Both the position numbers and the translations under genes were made by a program. A DNA stretch of 64,000 bases, from the NCBI RefSeq assembly GCF_016863635.1, contig NZ_BOPG01000005.1, positions 62,001 to 126,000 of the forward strand. The letters are read 5' to 3'. A model generated the notes under the pieces. It did no database searches, was not told where the DNA came from, and saw nothing but the letters and a program-made list of their open reading frames with translations. The first letter of the stretch is position 1. Each line of letters begins with the position of its first letter. Below, in pieces: positions 40,276-49,291 of the stretch. This stretch comes from Virgisporangium aurantiacum. Its GTDB lineage: Bacteria > Actinomycetota > Actinomycetes > Mycobacteriales > Micromonosporaceae.

Positions 40276-43200
40276 TCAGAAGGGCATCGGGTCGACGTCG
40301 CAGTTGGCCCGCACCCGGGCGTTCGCGGCGACGATCGCCGGGTGCTCGGAGCCGAGGACCCGCACGTATCCCGCCACGGCGTCGTCGAAAAGACGTTCAC
40401 CCTCGGCGCCCCGGTCGAGCGCCATGAGATCGAACGAGAGGTTCACCGCGCACGCCAGGGTGGACGGATGATCAACGCCCATCATCTGCCGCGACCGGCG
40501 GAGGATCTCCGCGTCCACCTCGTGCGCGCGACCGTGCTCGCCCAGCGCCGAGAGATCGCTCGCGAGGTTGATCCCGCACGTCAGGGTGAGTACGTGGTTC
40601 GGACCGAGCGCGCGCTCCAGACCCGCCCGGGCCTCGACGTTGTGCAGGTACGCGTCGTCCGGGTGGCCCAGCAGCCGGTGCACGATGCTGAGGTTGGTGC
40701 GCGCGTACAGCGTGTACGGGTGGGTCGGGCCGAGGCGGGCCCGGTACCGCTCCGCGGTCTGCATCGCGAGGGTCCGCGCCCGGGGCAGGTCGTCGCTCTC
40801 CCGGAGGTCCACCGCGAAGTCGAGTTGCGCCGCGATGGTGTCCGGATGCTCGGGCCCGAACCGGTCCTGAAGGCGGTTCACCGTGTCTTCGGCGAGCTTG
40901 TAGGCGCCCTCGTGATCACCCGCCCGGCGGCGCGCCACCGCGAGGTTGCGGGCCACCCGGACGGTGTCCGGATGACCGATGCCGAAGAGCCCCACGTGTT
41001 TCGCGTAGTTCCGCTCCACCAGAAGGTGTGACTCGATGTACTCGCCGCACTCGCGCACGTCGATCGTCAGGCCGTTCAGGGTCAGCAGCGTGGCCGGGTG
41101 GTCGTCGCCGAGAACCGGAACCAACCGGCGGTAGGTGTCCCCGTCCAACTGCCGGGCGGTTCGGAACTCCCCGGTGAGCCGCAGGCTCACCCCCAACTGG
41201 TGCGCGGCGCGCAACGTGTCCGGGTCGTTCTCGCCGTAGAGCCGGCGGGCCCGCTGGAAGGCCTCCAGATCGAGATCCCGGGCCGCGCCGAACCGGCCAC
41301 CCACCCGGAGCGTCGCCGCGACCATGCCCATCGCGTCGATGGTTTCGCCGTCGTCCGCACCCGCGATCCGCCGGTACCGGTCGAGCGTGTCGCGGTGGAT
41401 CACGGACGCGGCGTCGTTGTCGCCCTCGACCCACCAGAAGAACCCGAGCCACTTCGCCGCCCGCAGCGTCTGCGGGTGATCGGCGGTGAGCCGGTCCCGC
41501 CAGTCGTCGACCACCTGCTGCGCCAGGTCGCGACCGCTCTTGTAGTCGCCCCAGTAGTAGTAGAACGCGACCAGGTTCAGTACCAGCTCGCGGGCCCAGT
41601 CGTCCTCACAGGCGTAGGCGTTCGACGCTGTCACGTGTGACGCCAGCGCCTGATAGCGCAGCCAGTGCGTCGGATCACGGGGATCACCCGGCTTGCCGCC
41701 GCCCGCCAGCAGCACGTGCGCGCCGTGTTCCATGCCGGTCCGGTGGCTCTCCGGCATGCGGGCCTTGAGCTCGGCCTGCACCAGCCGGTGTAGTTGCAGC
41801 GAGTCGGTGCGGTGGTCGATGCGGGCCAGCACGTACTTCTGGATGTCCCGCATCGCCTGGTTGAGCTGGCTGGAACTCTGGAGCGCCTCGTCGAGCTCGG
41901 GAGCGATGGGCGTGGTGCGCGGGCCGGCGAACAACTCCCGGCTGATCGGTTCCGGCGCGAAGAACGAGCACACCTGCAGCAGCTGAAGGGCTGCCAGGTT
42001 CTCGGTCGCCAACCGGTCCAGCGCCACGTTGGCCGCCACGGCGACCGGCATCTCGTAGCGCGGCACCGGGTGCACGTCGGCCAGCTCGGCCCGCTTCTGC
42101 TCGAGCAGAACGAGGTACTCCTCGACCGGCATGCCGGTCGTCGCGAGCCAGGCCGACGCGTGCTCGATCGCCAACGGGAGGTCGCCGAGCACGGCCGCGA
42201 GCTGGTCCGCACCCGCCTCCTCCAGCCGGGGGTTGCGGCGCTGCAGCAGCCGGATGCTCTCCGTCCGGTTGAAGACGTCGACCTCCAGCGTCTCGGCGAT
42301 CTGGCTCCACTCCTGGTTGCGGGAGGTCACCAGGACCCGCCCGGTTCCGGCTTCGGGGAAGTAATCGCGGACGTTCTCCAGCGTCTCCGCGTTGTCGAAC
42401 ACCAGCAGCCAGTTGGAGTAGGGAATTCCGGCCCGCAGTGCCGCCCGCACCCGGGGAACGGCCGTGATGACCTCGTTGCCGACGTCGAGTCCCAGGCGGT
42501 TGCCCAGCTCGATCACCGACGCGAGGATCTGCGCCGGGCGTTCCGACGGGATCCACCAGATGACCTCGTAGTCGGCCCGGTGTCGGTAGGCGTACTCGAT
42601 CGCGATCTGCGACTTGCCCACCCCGCCCTCGCCGTGCAGGGCCTGGGGAAGCACCGCGGCGACGCTCTCGGTCTGCAGCCGGCGTTCCAGCTGTTCGAGC
42701 AGTTCCCGCCGGCCGGTGAACACCGGGTTGCGGGTCGGGACGTTGCCCCACACGGCGGGCCCGGTCTCCTGACTCTGGCTGTCGAGAAGTGCCTGCACCG
42801 ACAGAATCGGGTCGTCGCTGGGCAGCAGAGGTTCGCCCGGTCCGATGACATCGTCAGCGGGGTATGTGTCATCAGGTCGGTCTGGCATGACCGCACCGCC
42901 TTCGGGTGGGCCGGCGAGGGGTACGCCGGGTGCGGGTTCGTCGATCGGGTCGCTTGTGGCGGGCCCGCCGGCTTCGGATTCGGGTTTCGGTGGCTTCGTC
43001 GGCCCGCCGTCGAGGGCGGCTGTCGGCACGTCGACGTCCAGCGCGGCTGTCGGCCCGCCGTGGTCGAGGGCGGCTATTGCCTGGCTCAGGCGCCGGGCCC
43101 GGCGGGCATACGGTCCGCTCAATGCGTTCAGCACCGCCAGCTCGATCCGCGCCAGCGGCAGCGTCTCCCTGGTGACCAGGGGATCCGGCGCGTTGTCGGG

Positions 43201-44529
43201 CGCGTCGATCGGGGTTGTCAGGGTGAGTGCGCCGCCCACGGCGCGCAGCACCCGGGCCGAATCGTGCCTTGTGCCGCAGGCGAGCAGGGCTTCGCGGACG
43301 CCGTCGACGAAGTCGAGGGTGCCGTCGGTGCGCCGCACCAGGTCGCTGGTGACCACCTCGGCGAGGTGCAGGGGCATCGACTCGGGCAGCAGGGAGCGCT
43401 GGATCCGGCGCAGCAGCGGCAGGTCTAACGGCGCCGCGGCCAGGTAGGTGGCGAGCCGGAACGCGGTCGCCGAGACGCTCGATCGGAAGCGCAGCACCAG
43501 ATCGTCGGGGTCGAGGGTGCGGTCGGCGGATTCCGTAACGGCAAAGGAGCCGACGACGTGGACCACGCCGTCCACCCAGCCGGTCGGCTCGGTCACCAGA
43601 CGGGCCCACCACGATATCCACCTGGGGCTCAGTTCGAGCATCGGCACCGCCAGGCCGGCGGGGGCGTCGGCTACGTCAAGGCCGGAAGCGTCATAGCGGA
43701 CGTCGAGCCGGCTGTTCGGCGCCGCCGCGCGGGCCGGGTGCAGCTTGGCCCGGCGGGGGTTCAACGCCGTCCGGTGCCAGTGCTGCTGCGGGAACGGGTC
43801 GACGATCGCCAGCGGTCCGGCGCCTCCCCACAGCCGCAGCAGGTCCTGCGTCCGCTGGTCGGTCCACAGTGGACTGAGGCCGTCGGTCAGCACGAGGAAG
43901 AGCTGCCGCCCGGTCGAATCGAGCAGTTCGGCCGGGCTCCTCGCGCCGCCGCCCGCACCCAGCAAGGAAGAGCGGCCGGGTGAGAGGACGAACGTGCGCA
44001 CGCTCCGGAACGACCCGTGCCGCTCCAACTGGGCCCGGAACGCGGCCACGGTAGGCCGCCACACCGCCATCGACGGGCTGCCGTCGACGATCAGCACGAG
44101 GGAGAGCCACCGCGCCTCCACGAACCGGTACTGCGGCAGCCACTGACCGGTGTCGGCCGCGTACTCGGCGGAGCGCTCCTCGTCGGGCTCGGTCTCGGTG
44201 ACCGACGTGATCCGGCGCTTGAACGGGCGCAGCGCCTGGCCGAGCCGGTACGTACCGGGCAGCGCCGGCACGGACCCGTTGACCGCGTCGAGGTCCACCA
44301 GGCCCTCGATGCGGGCGACGGTGTCCCGCCAGGCGGGCCACGACGGCGGCCGGGCCATCGCCGCGGACGCCGATCCCTCCGCCGGCCGGGCGGGTTCCGG
44401 CGGGCCGGCCGGAGCCGGCTCCGGTCGGCCCTCCACAGTGGACGGTGAGACCGCCGACGGTCCCGTCACGGCGGCGAGCCACAGCGCGTCGGCGACCTCG
44501 CGCCAGTGTGGCATCGCGGGGCCGGGCAC
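40276..44529 (-). CDS. FxsT-like protein: vWA-like, NB-ARC and tetratricopeptide domains
   Basis: The protein is 1417 residues. The N-terminal 90-residue module and a vWA-like domain (SLVLIVDGSPSMAVWRPTV, near residue 145, giving DxSxS-type metal ligands) are followed by a Pro/Asp-rich linker. NB-ARC then has P-loop LHGEGGVGKSQ near 635 and LLVFDNAE. From about 960 to the end are TPR repeats of the ATLLTLNGLTIDVRE/ARNLAVARR type. This is the architecture of FxSxx-COOH system TPR protein FxsT. The GTG start lies three bases after the moxR stop. It is probably a STAND-type sensor or switch in a peptide or conflict system. Confidence 0.85.
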   Translation of the reverse strand: MPGPAMPHWREVADALWLAAVTGPSAVSPSTVEGRPEPAPAGPPEPARPAEGSASAAMARPPSWPAWRDTVARIEGLVDLDAVNGSVPALPGTYRLGQALRPFKRRITSVTETEPDEERSAEYAADTGQWLPQYRFVEARWLSLVLIVDGSPSMAVWRPTVAAFRAQLERHGSFRSVRTFVLSPGRSSLLGAGGGARSPAELLDSTGRQLFLVLTDGLSPLWTDQRTQDLLRLWGGAGPLAIVDPFPQQHWHRTALNPRRAKLHPARAAAPNSRLDVRYDASGLDVADAPAGLAVPMLELSPRWISWWARLVTEPTGWVDGVVHVVGSFAVTESADRTLDPDDLVLRFRSSVSATAFRLATYLAAAPLDLPLLRRIQRSLLPESMPLHLAEVVTSDLVRRTDGTLDFVDGVREALLACGTRHDSARVLRAVGGALTLTTPIDAPDNAPDPLVTRETLPLARIELAVLNALSGPYARRARRLSQAIAALDHGGPTAALDVDVPTAALDGGPTKPPKPESEAGGPATSDPIDEPAPGVPLAGPPEGGAVMPDRPDDTYPADDVIGPGEPLLPSDDPILSVQALLDSQSQETGPAVWGNVPTRNPVFTGRRELLEQLERRLQTESVAAVLPQALHGEGGVGKSQIAIEYAYRHRADYEVIWWIPSERPAQILASVIELGNRLGLDVGNEVITAVPRVRAALRAGIPYSNWLLVFDNAETLENVRDYFPEAGTGRVLVTSRNQEWSQIAETLEVDVFNRTESIRLLQRRNPRLEEAGADQLAAVLGDLPLAIEHASAWLATTGMPVEEYLVLLEQKRAELADVHPVPRYEMPVAVAANVALDRLATENLAALQLLQVCSFFAPEPISRELFAGPRTTPIAPELDEALQSSSQLNQAMRDIQKYVLARIDHRTDSLQLHRLVQAELKARMPESHRTGMEHGAHVLLAGGGKPGDPRDPTHWLRYQALASHVTASNAYACEDDWARELVLNLVAFYYYWGDYKSGRDLAQQVVDDWRDRLTADHPQTLRAAKWLGFFWWVEGDNDAASVIHRDTLDRYRRIAGADDGETIDAMGMVAATLRVGGRFGAARDLDLEAFQRARRLYGENDPDTLRAAHQLGVSLRLTGEFRTARQLDGDTYRRLVPVLGDDHPATLLTLNGLTIDVRECGEYIESHLLVERNYAKHVGLFGIGHPDTVRVARNLAVARRRAGDHEGAYKLAEDTVNRLQDRFGPEHPDTIAAQLDFAVDLRESDDLPRARTLAMQTAERYRARLGPTHPYTLYARTNLSIVHRLLGHPDDAYLHNVEARAGLERALGPNHVLTLTCGINLASDLSALGEHGRAHEVDAEILRRSRQMMGVDHPSTLACAVNLSFDLMALDRGAEGERLFDDAVAGYVRVLGSEHPAIVAANARVRANCDVDPMPF

Positions 44530-44532
44530 GAC

Positions 44533-45534
44533 TCAGCGCTCCAACGACAGCGAGTGCCACACCGCGGTCACCAGGTTCTGCCACGCCTCCCGGTCCTCCG
44601 CGTACGCACCCGATGCGGTGAGGAACGTCGCGTTCAACAGCTGGTCGCGGGCCAGCGCGTCGCCCGCCGGCCGGTTCAGGAAGTCGGTGATGAGGTCGCG
44701 TTGGGCGTCGGCGACCATCGGCAGCTGCGCGTGGATCATCGCGGCGAGGTCGTCGGCGCTCGGCGGCGACAGCTCCAGCCGCAGGCACCGGCGCAGGAAT
44801 GCCGGCGGGAACTCGCGTTCCCCGTTGCTGGTGATGATGACGATCGGGAACGCCCGACAGCGCACCCGCCCGTCGTGCACCTCGGCCAGACGGTCCGGAT
44901 CGTCGGTGTATACCTGCACCCGCGACTCGAAGCGGCGGATCCGCACCAGTTCCGGCACGGTGAACTCGCCGTTCTCGAAGATGTGCAGCAGGTCGTTCGG
45001 CAGGTCGACGTCGCTCTTGTCGAGTTCGTCGATCAGCAGGACGCGGGGCCGCTCGTAGCTCAGCAACGCCGTGCCCAGCGCGCCCAACCGGATGAAGTCG
45101 CCGACGCTCGGGTCGGCGTCACCCGCCCCCCGCCCGATCGCGTACTGCGCGCGTCCGACCGCGTCGTACTCGTACAGCCCGGCCCGCAACGTGGTGCGAC
45201 TGGTGATCGGCCACTGCAGCACCCGACCGAGCCCGAGTTCCCGCGCGATCCGGAACGCGATCGCGGACTTGCCGGCACCCGGGTTACCGGTGACCAGCAG
45301 CGGCCGGCGCAACAGGATCGACGCGTTGACGAGGTCGCACTCCCGCGCGTCGGCCTGCCGCGCCAACGGCCCGTCGACCCGGCCCAGCTTCCGGTTCACC
45401 TCGGCGGCGGCGTCGGGCGGCGGCGGTTGCACCGGCCCACCCTCGAACGCGCGCCACGGCGGCGGTTCCGGCAACCGGACGTCGCCGTTCGGAACGCCGT
45501 CGCCGCGGTACAGCCACCAATTGGGCGAAGTCAT
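44533..45534 (-). CDS. MoxR-type AAA+ ATPase
   Basis: Starting at the ATG at 45534 (MTSPNWWLYRG...), which overlaps the VMAP stop as ATGA, it has 333 residues. Walker A is LLVTGNPGAGKSAIA, Walker B is VLLIDELDKSDVDLPNDLL, and sensor 1 (IIITSNGEREFPPAFLRRC) follows. MoxR ATPases act as chaperones that load or remodel vWA proteins; here the vWA domain is in the next gene. The tight spacing on both sides supports one complex. Confidence 0.9.
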   Translation of the reverse strand: MTSPNWWLYRGDGVPNGDVRLPEPPPWRAFEGGPVQPPPPDAAAEVNRKLGRVDGPLARQADARECDLVNASILLRRPLLVTGNPGAGKSAIAFRIARELGLGRVLQWPITSRTTLRAGLYEYDAVGRAQYAIGRGAGDADPSVGDFIRLGALGTALLSYERPRVLLIDELDKSDVDLPNDLLHIFENGEFTVPELVRIRRFESRVQVYTDDPDRLAEVHDGRVRCRAFPIVIITSNGEREFPPAFLRRCLRLELSPPSADDLAAMIHAQLPMVADAQRDLITDFLNRPAGDALARDQLLNATFLTASGAYAEDREAWQNLVTAVWHSLSLER

Positions 45535-47651
45535 GCCGACGGCCCTCCATCGTGGACGGTCCGGTTCGGGTCGTCCCACAACAGGGCGATATGACGACCG
45601 GTGTGTGCGGTTCCGGCCGAGACCGCCGCCTCCTTACGGAGCGCCCGTACCCGGTTCGGCAGCTCCGCCGGGTCACCCCGCAACAGTCCCGCGATCACCT
45701 CGGCCGGTACCGGCTCGGCCGGCGCGCGACGGTCCCAGAGAACCACCGGAATGCCGGCGTTGAGCGCCGACCGCAACTCGTCGCGGCCCGCGTCGTCGCG
45801 CGGCGATCCGCTGAGGACCACCGTCGTCAGGTCGGGATCGTCGCGTAGCCGCGCGTTCCAGCCGGGCAGGTCCGGCTCGCCGCCGACGCGTCCCCAGTAC
45901 GGCCGGTGCCGGGGCGGGTGCCGCCACAGCGCCTTCCACCGGTTGGCCCACACGCGGTGCCGGTAGCCGGCCCGCATCCGGTCGAGGCTGCGCACCACCA
46001 CGGGATAGTCGACGCACAACGGCGTCGGCGCCGGTTCCTCCAACTCGGTGTGCCACCACTCGACCGCCTCGTCGATCAGGTCGGTCGGCAGCAGCATCTC
46101 CACCAGAACCGGATCGGCGCTGTGCCACCACACCGTTTCGGCATGCCGGATCGCGGCCTCCATGGCCTGTTCGACCCGCCGGAACGCGGTCTGCCGCGGT
46201 TCACCGGGTTCCGGTTGCCAACTGGTGGCGGTCCGCTGGATCCAGTACCGCACCTCGCACCGCTCGGGATCGATGCCGTCGCGCTCGACCTGGATCACCA
46301 CGCAGGGCTGCACCGCCGGTCCCTCGTCGGCGCACTGCCGGCGGCGTTGCGCGGCCGCCCGGTGCGCGGCCATCGCCTCGGCCAGGTGGTACCGCTCCGC
46401 GACGTCGTCGACCCAGGCCCGCAGTTTCGCGCCGGTCCGGTGCTCGACCCGCTCGGCGATCTCCTCGGCGAGGGCCAGCACGGGCGGAACGCCGTCGGCG
46501 CCGGCGTTCACGCCGGCGAGGTGGGTGAACAGTTCCAGCGCCGTCGTGGGCGGGCGATCGGGGACGGGCGTGAGCTTGCCGATCGCGGCCCGCCAGACCG
46601 CCGCGAGGTCAAGGCCGGAGACGTCGTCGAGCAGGCCCCGCAGCACGTCGAGTTCCGGGTCGGGCAGCAGCGCGAGCGCCCCGCTGCCGGCGGCGCTGCG
46701 CAGCACCGGGAACGGTCGGCACTCGGCCAGCACCGCGCGCAGGTAGCCGGCGGCGGCCAGCGACGCGCACGGGAACCAGCGTTCGTCGCGCGGCTCGGCG
46801 CAGTAGTCGACGATGCCGCGCACCATGAACCAGCCGATGCCCCGGCTCGCGGCGCTGACGATCACGCCGGCCGCTTCCATCTCGAACGCGATCACCCGGT
46901 GGCGGTCGGCGAGCGTGTCGCGCCGGCGCTCGTCGAGCAGCAGCGTGTCGCCGGTTCCGATCCGGCCGTAGTGGACCTTCGGCACGCCCTCGCGGTGGCC
47001 CGACTCGGCCCGCGGCGGGTGGTCGATCGGCGTCCCCGCCTTGAACAGCCGGTCGGTGGACGCCGGCGGCCGGGCGAACACCGCCATCGGCTGGTCGTGT
47101 ACCGGGGTGAGCAACCGTGGCCAGTCCAGCGGTTCCCGGTACTCCTTCTCCTGGATCCGCCGCACGGCGCGGACGAGATCGGCCGACGGCTCGGCGGCCG
47201 GCCGCCGCTGCTGCGGACTGCCCGGCACCTGCCGGATGTGCCCGTAGTCGGCGATGCCGTCGACCGCGACCACCACGTCGCCCAGCCGCACGTGCCGGGC
47301 CGGCTGGTCGGGTGCCGGCACGCCGCCCGCGATCCCGGTGAGCACCACGCACCGGATCCGTGGGAACGTCCGCAGCATGTCGGTGCAGACCGTGGCGGCG
47401 TTGCGCGTGTTGTCGTTGGCCATCACGGTGAGGACCACGCGGTGCGGCCGACCCGGCACGGCGCTGTCGAGGTGTCCGACCCGGTAGTCGTTGGGATCGC
47501 CCTCGTAGCGGATCTCGGCGGTGTCCGCGATCAGATTCACCATTGCGGCTGATTCCACCGGGAGCGCGGCGACAATTCCGATGGTGACGTCGTCGCGAAA
47601 GTCACTCGACTGCGCCCCGAAGGTCGGCGCTGTCACGGCGGCCCAGGACAT
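45531..47651 (-). CDS. Phosphorylase-superfamily / VMAP-C fusion protein
   Basis: The 706-residue protein starts at the ATG at 47651. The start is uncertain, as the ribosome-binding site is weak. Residues 25-290 are a nucleoside-phosphorylase-like domain (TIGIVAALPVESAAM, VVLTGIAGGVP, VIAFEMEAAGVI). A helical linker with LALAEEIAERVEHRTG follows, like effector-associated domains. The C-terminal 240 residues match VMAP-C: VEMLLPTDLIDEAVEWW, then YPVVVRSLDRMR. VMAP proteins join vWA and MoxR in predicted NTP-dependent conflict systems. The phosphorylase could be the effector or nucleotide-sensing end. Confidence 0.82.
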   Translation of the reverse strand: MSWAAVTAPTFGAQSSDFRDDVTIGIVAALPVESAAMVNLIADTAEIRYEGDPNDYRVGHLDSAVPGRPHRVVLTVMANDNTRNAATVCTDMLRTFPRIRCVVLTGIAGGVPAPDQPARHVRLGDVVVAVDGIADYGHIRQVPGSPQQRRPAAEPSADLVRAVRRIQEKEYREPLDWPRLLTPVHDQPMAVFARPPASTDRLFKAGTPIDHPPRAESGHREGVPKVHYGRIGTGDTLLLDERRRDTLADRHRVIAFEMEAAGVIVSAASRGIGWFMVRGIVDYCAEPRDERWFPCASLAAAGYLRAVLAECRPFPVLRSAAGSGALALLPDPELDVLRGLLDDVSGLDLAAVWRAAIGKLTPVPDRPPTTALELFTHLAGVNAGADGVPPVLALAEEIAERVEHRTGAKLRAWVDDVAERYHLAEAMAAHRAAAQRRRQCADEGPAVQPCVVIQVERDGIDPERCEVRYWIQRTATSWQPEPGEPRQTAFRRVEQAMEAAIRHAETVWWHSADPVLVEMLLPTDLIDEAVEWWHTELEEPAPTPLCVDYPVVVRSLDRMRAGYRHRVWANRWKALWRHPPRHRPYWGRVGGEPDLPGWNARLRDDPDLTTVVLSGSPRDDAGRDELRSALNAGIPVVLWDRRAPAEPVPAEVIAGLLRGDPAELPNRVRALRKEAAVSAGTAHTGRHIALLWDDPNRTVHDGGPSA

Positions 47652-47799
47652 CGACGCATGACATTGAAGGTAACCGATCAAACAATTCGAATGCAGAGTG
47701 AATGCCCGGTGCGGCAAATGGCGCACCGCAATTGTCGGGCCGTCGGGACCGACCCGTACGGGATCGCCCCGATTGCGAGGTTCGGGCATCATCGATTCC

Positions 47800-48180
47800 G
47801 TGATCCGCTTGATTCTGAACGTGCTCTGGCTCATCTTCGGTGGCGGTCTCGTGCTGGCCCTCGGCTACGGCATCGCCGCCCTGATCTGTTTCGCGCTCGT
47901 GGTCACGATCCCGTTCGGGGTCGCCTCGCTGCGGCTGGCGGTGTACTCGCTGTGGCCGTTCGGGCGCACGCTCGTCACGAAGCCGTCGGCGGGCATGGCG
48001 TCCGGCGCGGCCAACGTGATCTGGGTCATCGTGGCGGGCTGGTGGCTGGCCCTGTCGCACATCGTCGCCGGGATCGGTCTGTGCCTGACCATCATCGGCA
48101 TCCCGTTCGGTATCGCCAACTTCAAGTTGGTTCCGGCCGCTTTCTGGCCCCTCGGTCGCGAAGTCGTCGACCTGCCCTGA
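47800..48180 (+). CDS. YccF-family inner membrane protein
   Basis: The GTG at 47800 begins MIRLILNVLWLIFGGG, the family's standard start, and gives 126 residues. Repeated LRLAVYSLWPFGR and NFKLVPAAFWPLGR halves, each after an IPFG loop, are the YccF signature. It has three to four membrane helices. The role is unknown. It is divergent from the VMAP gene across 148 bases. Confidence 0.88.
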   Translation: MIRLILNVLWLIFGGGLVLALGYGIAALICFALVVTIPFGVASLRLAVYSLWPFGRTLVTKPSAGMASGAANVIWVIVAGWWLALSHIVAGIGLCLTIIGIPFGIANFKLVPAAFWPLGREVVDLP

Positions 48181-48252
48181 GGACCGGCACCCGCACCGCC
48201 GTTCACGTGCCGTTCACTGTGCCCACATACACCGGTCCTAGCGTCAGGGCCT

Positions 48253-49290
48253 ATGACGCAGGCCAGCGCCAGGACCCGGGGCGGGCCCGAGGACGACTAC
48301 GACGATCCGTTGATGATGCCGGTCAGCCGCACCATCGACTGGAGCGCGGTGCACCGGATGAGCCAGGCCCGGGAACCGGGCGGGACCATCGCCACGATCC
48401 GGCGCAGCGCCGCGATCCGGCGCGGCACCCCACTGATCAAGTTCCTCACCGCCGATCAACTCGCCGGTTTCCTGCACGGCTGGTTGATCGGCGGCTTCTG
48501 CTACCGGGTGCGCGACGTGGCGCACCTGCGGACACCGGCCGAGCTCGCGGTCCTCACCGGCCAACGCGACGCCGAGGTGACGTACGGGGTGCGGTGGCGC
48601 GCCGTCGACCCGCTCGACTACGAGGTGCCGCTCGCGCACACCCACGGCGGACTGGTGGCGATGCCGTCGCACGACCGGATCGGCCCGCCGGTGATCGGCT
48701 CCGGCTTCGCGCCGGCCGAGCAGCAGATCATTCCCGAGTTCGTCACCGCCGACCTGGCCGACCTGCCGGTGCCGGCCGGCGCCTCGCTCGTCGCGCACGT
48801 ACCCGACGGCACGGAGGTCGTGCTCTACCGCTACCTGCCCGAGCAGCACTCGTGGGTGCGGATGCACGGTCCACAGTGGAGGTTCCTGACCGGGAACCTC
48901 CACTTCCCCGGCGGCGGCGGCCCGGTTCCGGTGTACCAGGAGTACTTCCCGGTTCCCGCCGGTGCCACCACGTACGTCGGCACGCACCAGGGCCGCGAGT
49001 TCGAGGCGATCGTCGACCCGCCGACGGAGTTCCGCGTGGCGGCGAAGTTCCCGGCCGCCCGGTTCCCGGTGGACACGCTGGGCCGCCGGGTCCCGTACGC
49101 GACCTGGCGCGAGATCCGGTGCACGGTGGTGCGGGTCGAGAAGGACTGGATCCGGCTACGGCTGTGCCGCCCCGACGCCGTCCAGGTGACCATGGCCGGC
49201 GCGCAGTGCGTCGAGCGCGGGCTGTACGAGGTGTGGGCGCCGGCCGCCGAGGTCGCCGTCGACGAGGTCACCGTCTCCTATCGCCTCTGA
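48253..49290 (+). CDS. Hypothetical protein (345 aa)
   Basis: No signal peptide or membrane segment is seen. The N-terminal half has ADQLAGFLHGWLIGGFCYRVRDVAHLRTP, and the C-terminal half is beta-rich with many Val/Arg pairs (CTVVRVEKDWIRLRLCRP). I do not recognise a family. The surface-loop pattern resembles secreted toxin or repeat-associated proteins only loosely. It ends one base before the FAD oxidoreductase, which is on the opposite strand. Confidence 0.65.
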   Translation: MTQASARTRGGPEDDYDDPLMMPVSRTIDWSAVHRMSQAREPGGTIATIRRSAAIRRGTPLIKFLTADQLAGFLHGWLIGGFCYRVRDVAHLRTPAELAVLTGQRDAEVTYGVRWRAVDPLDYEVPLAHTHGGLVAMPSHDRIGPPVIGSGFAPAEQQIIPEFVTADLADLPVPAGASLVAHVPDGTEVVLYRYLPEQHSWVRMHGPQWRFLTGNLHFPGGGGPVPVYQEYFPVPAGATTYVGTHQGREFEAIVDPPTEFRVAAKFPAARFPVDTLGRRVPYATWREIRCTVVRVEKDWIRLRLCRPDAVQVTMAGAQCVERGLYEVWAPAAEVAVDEVTVSYRL

Positions 49291-49291
49291 C

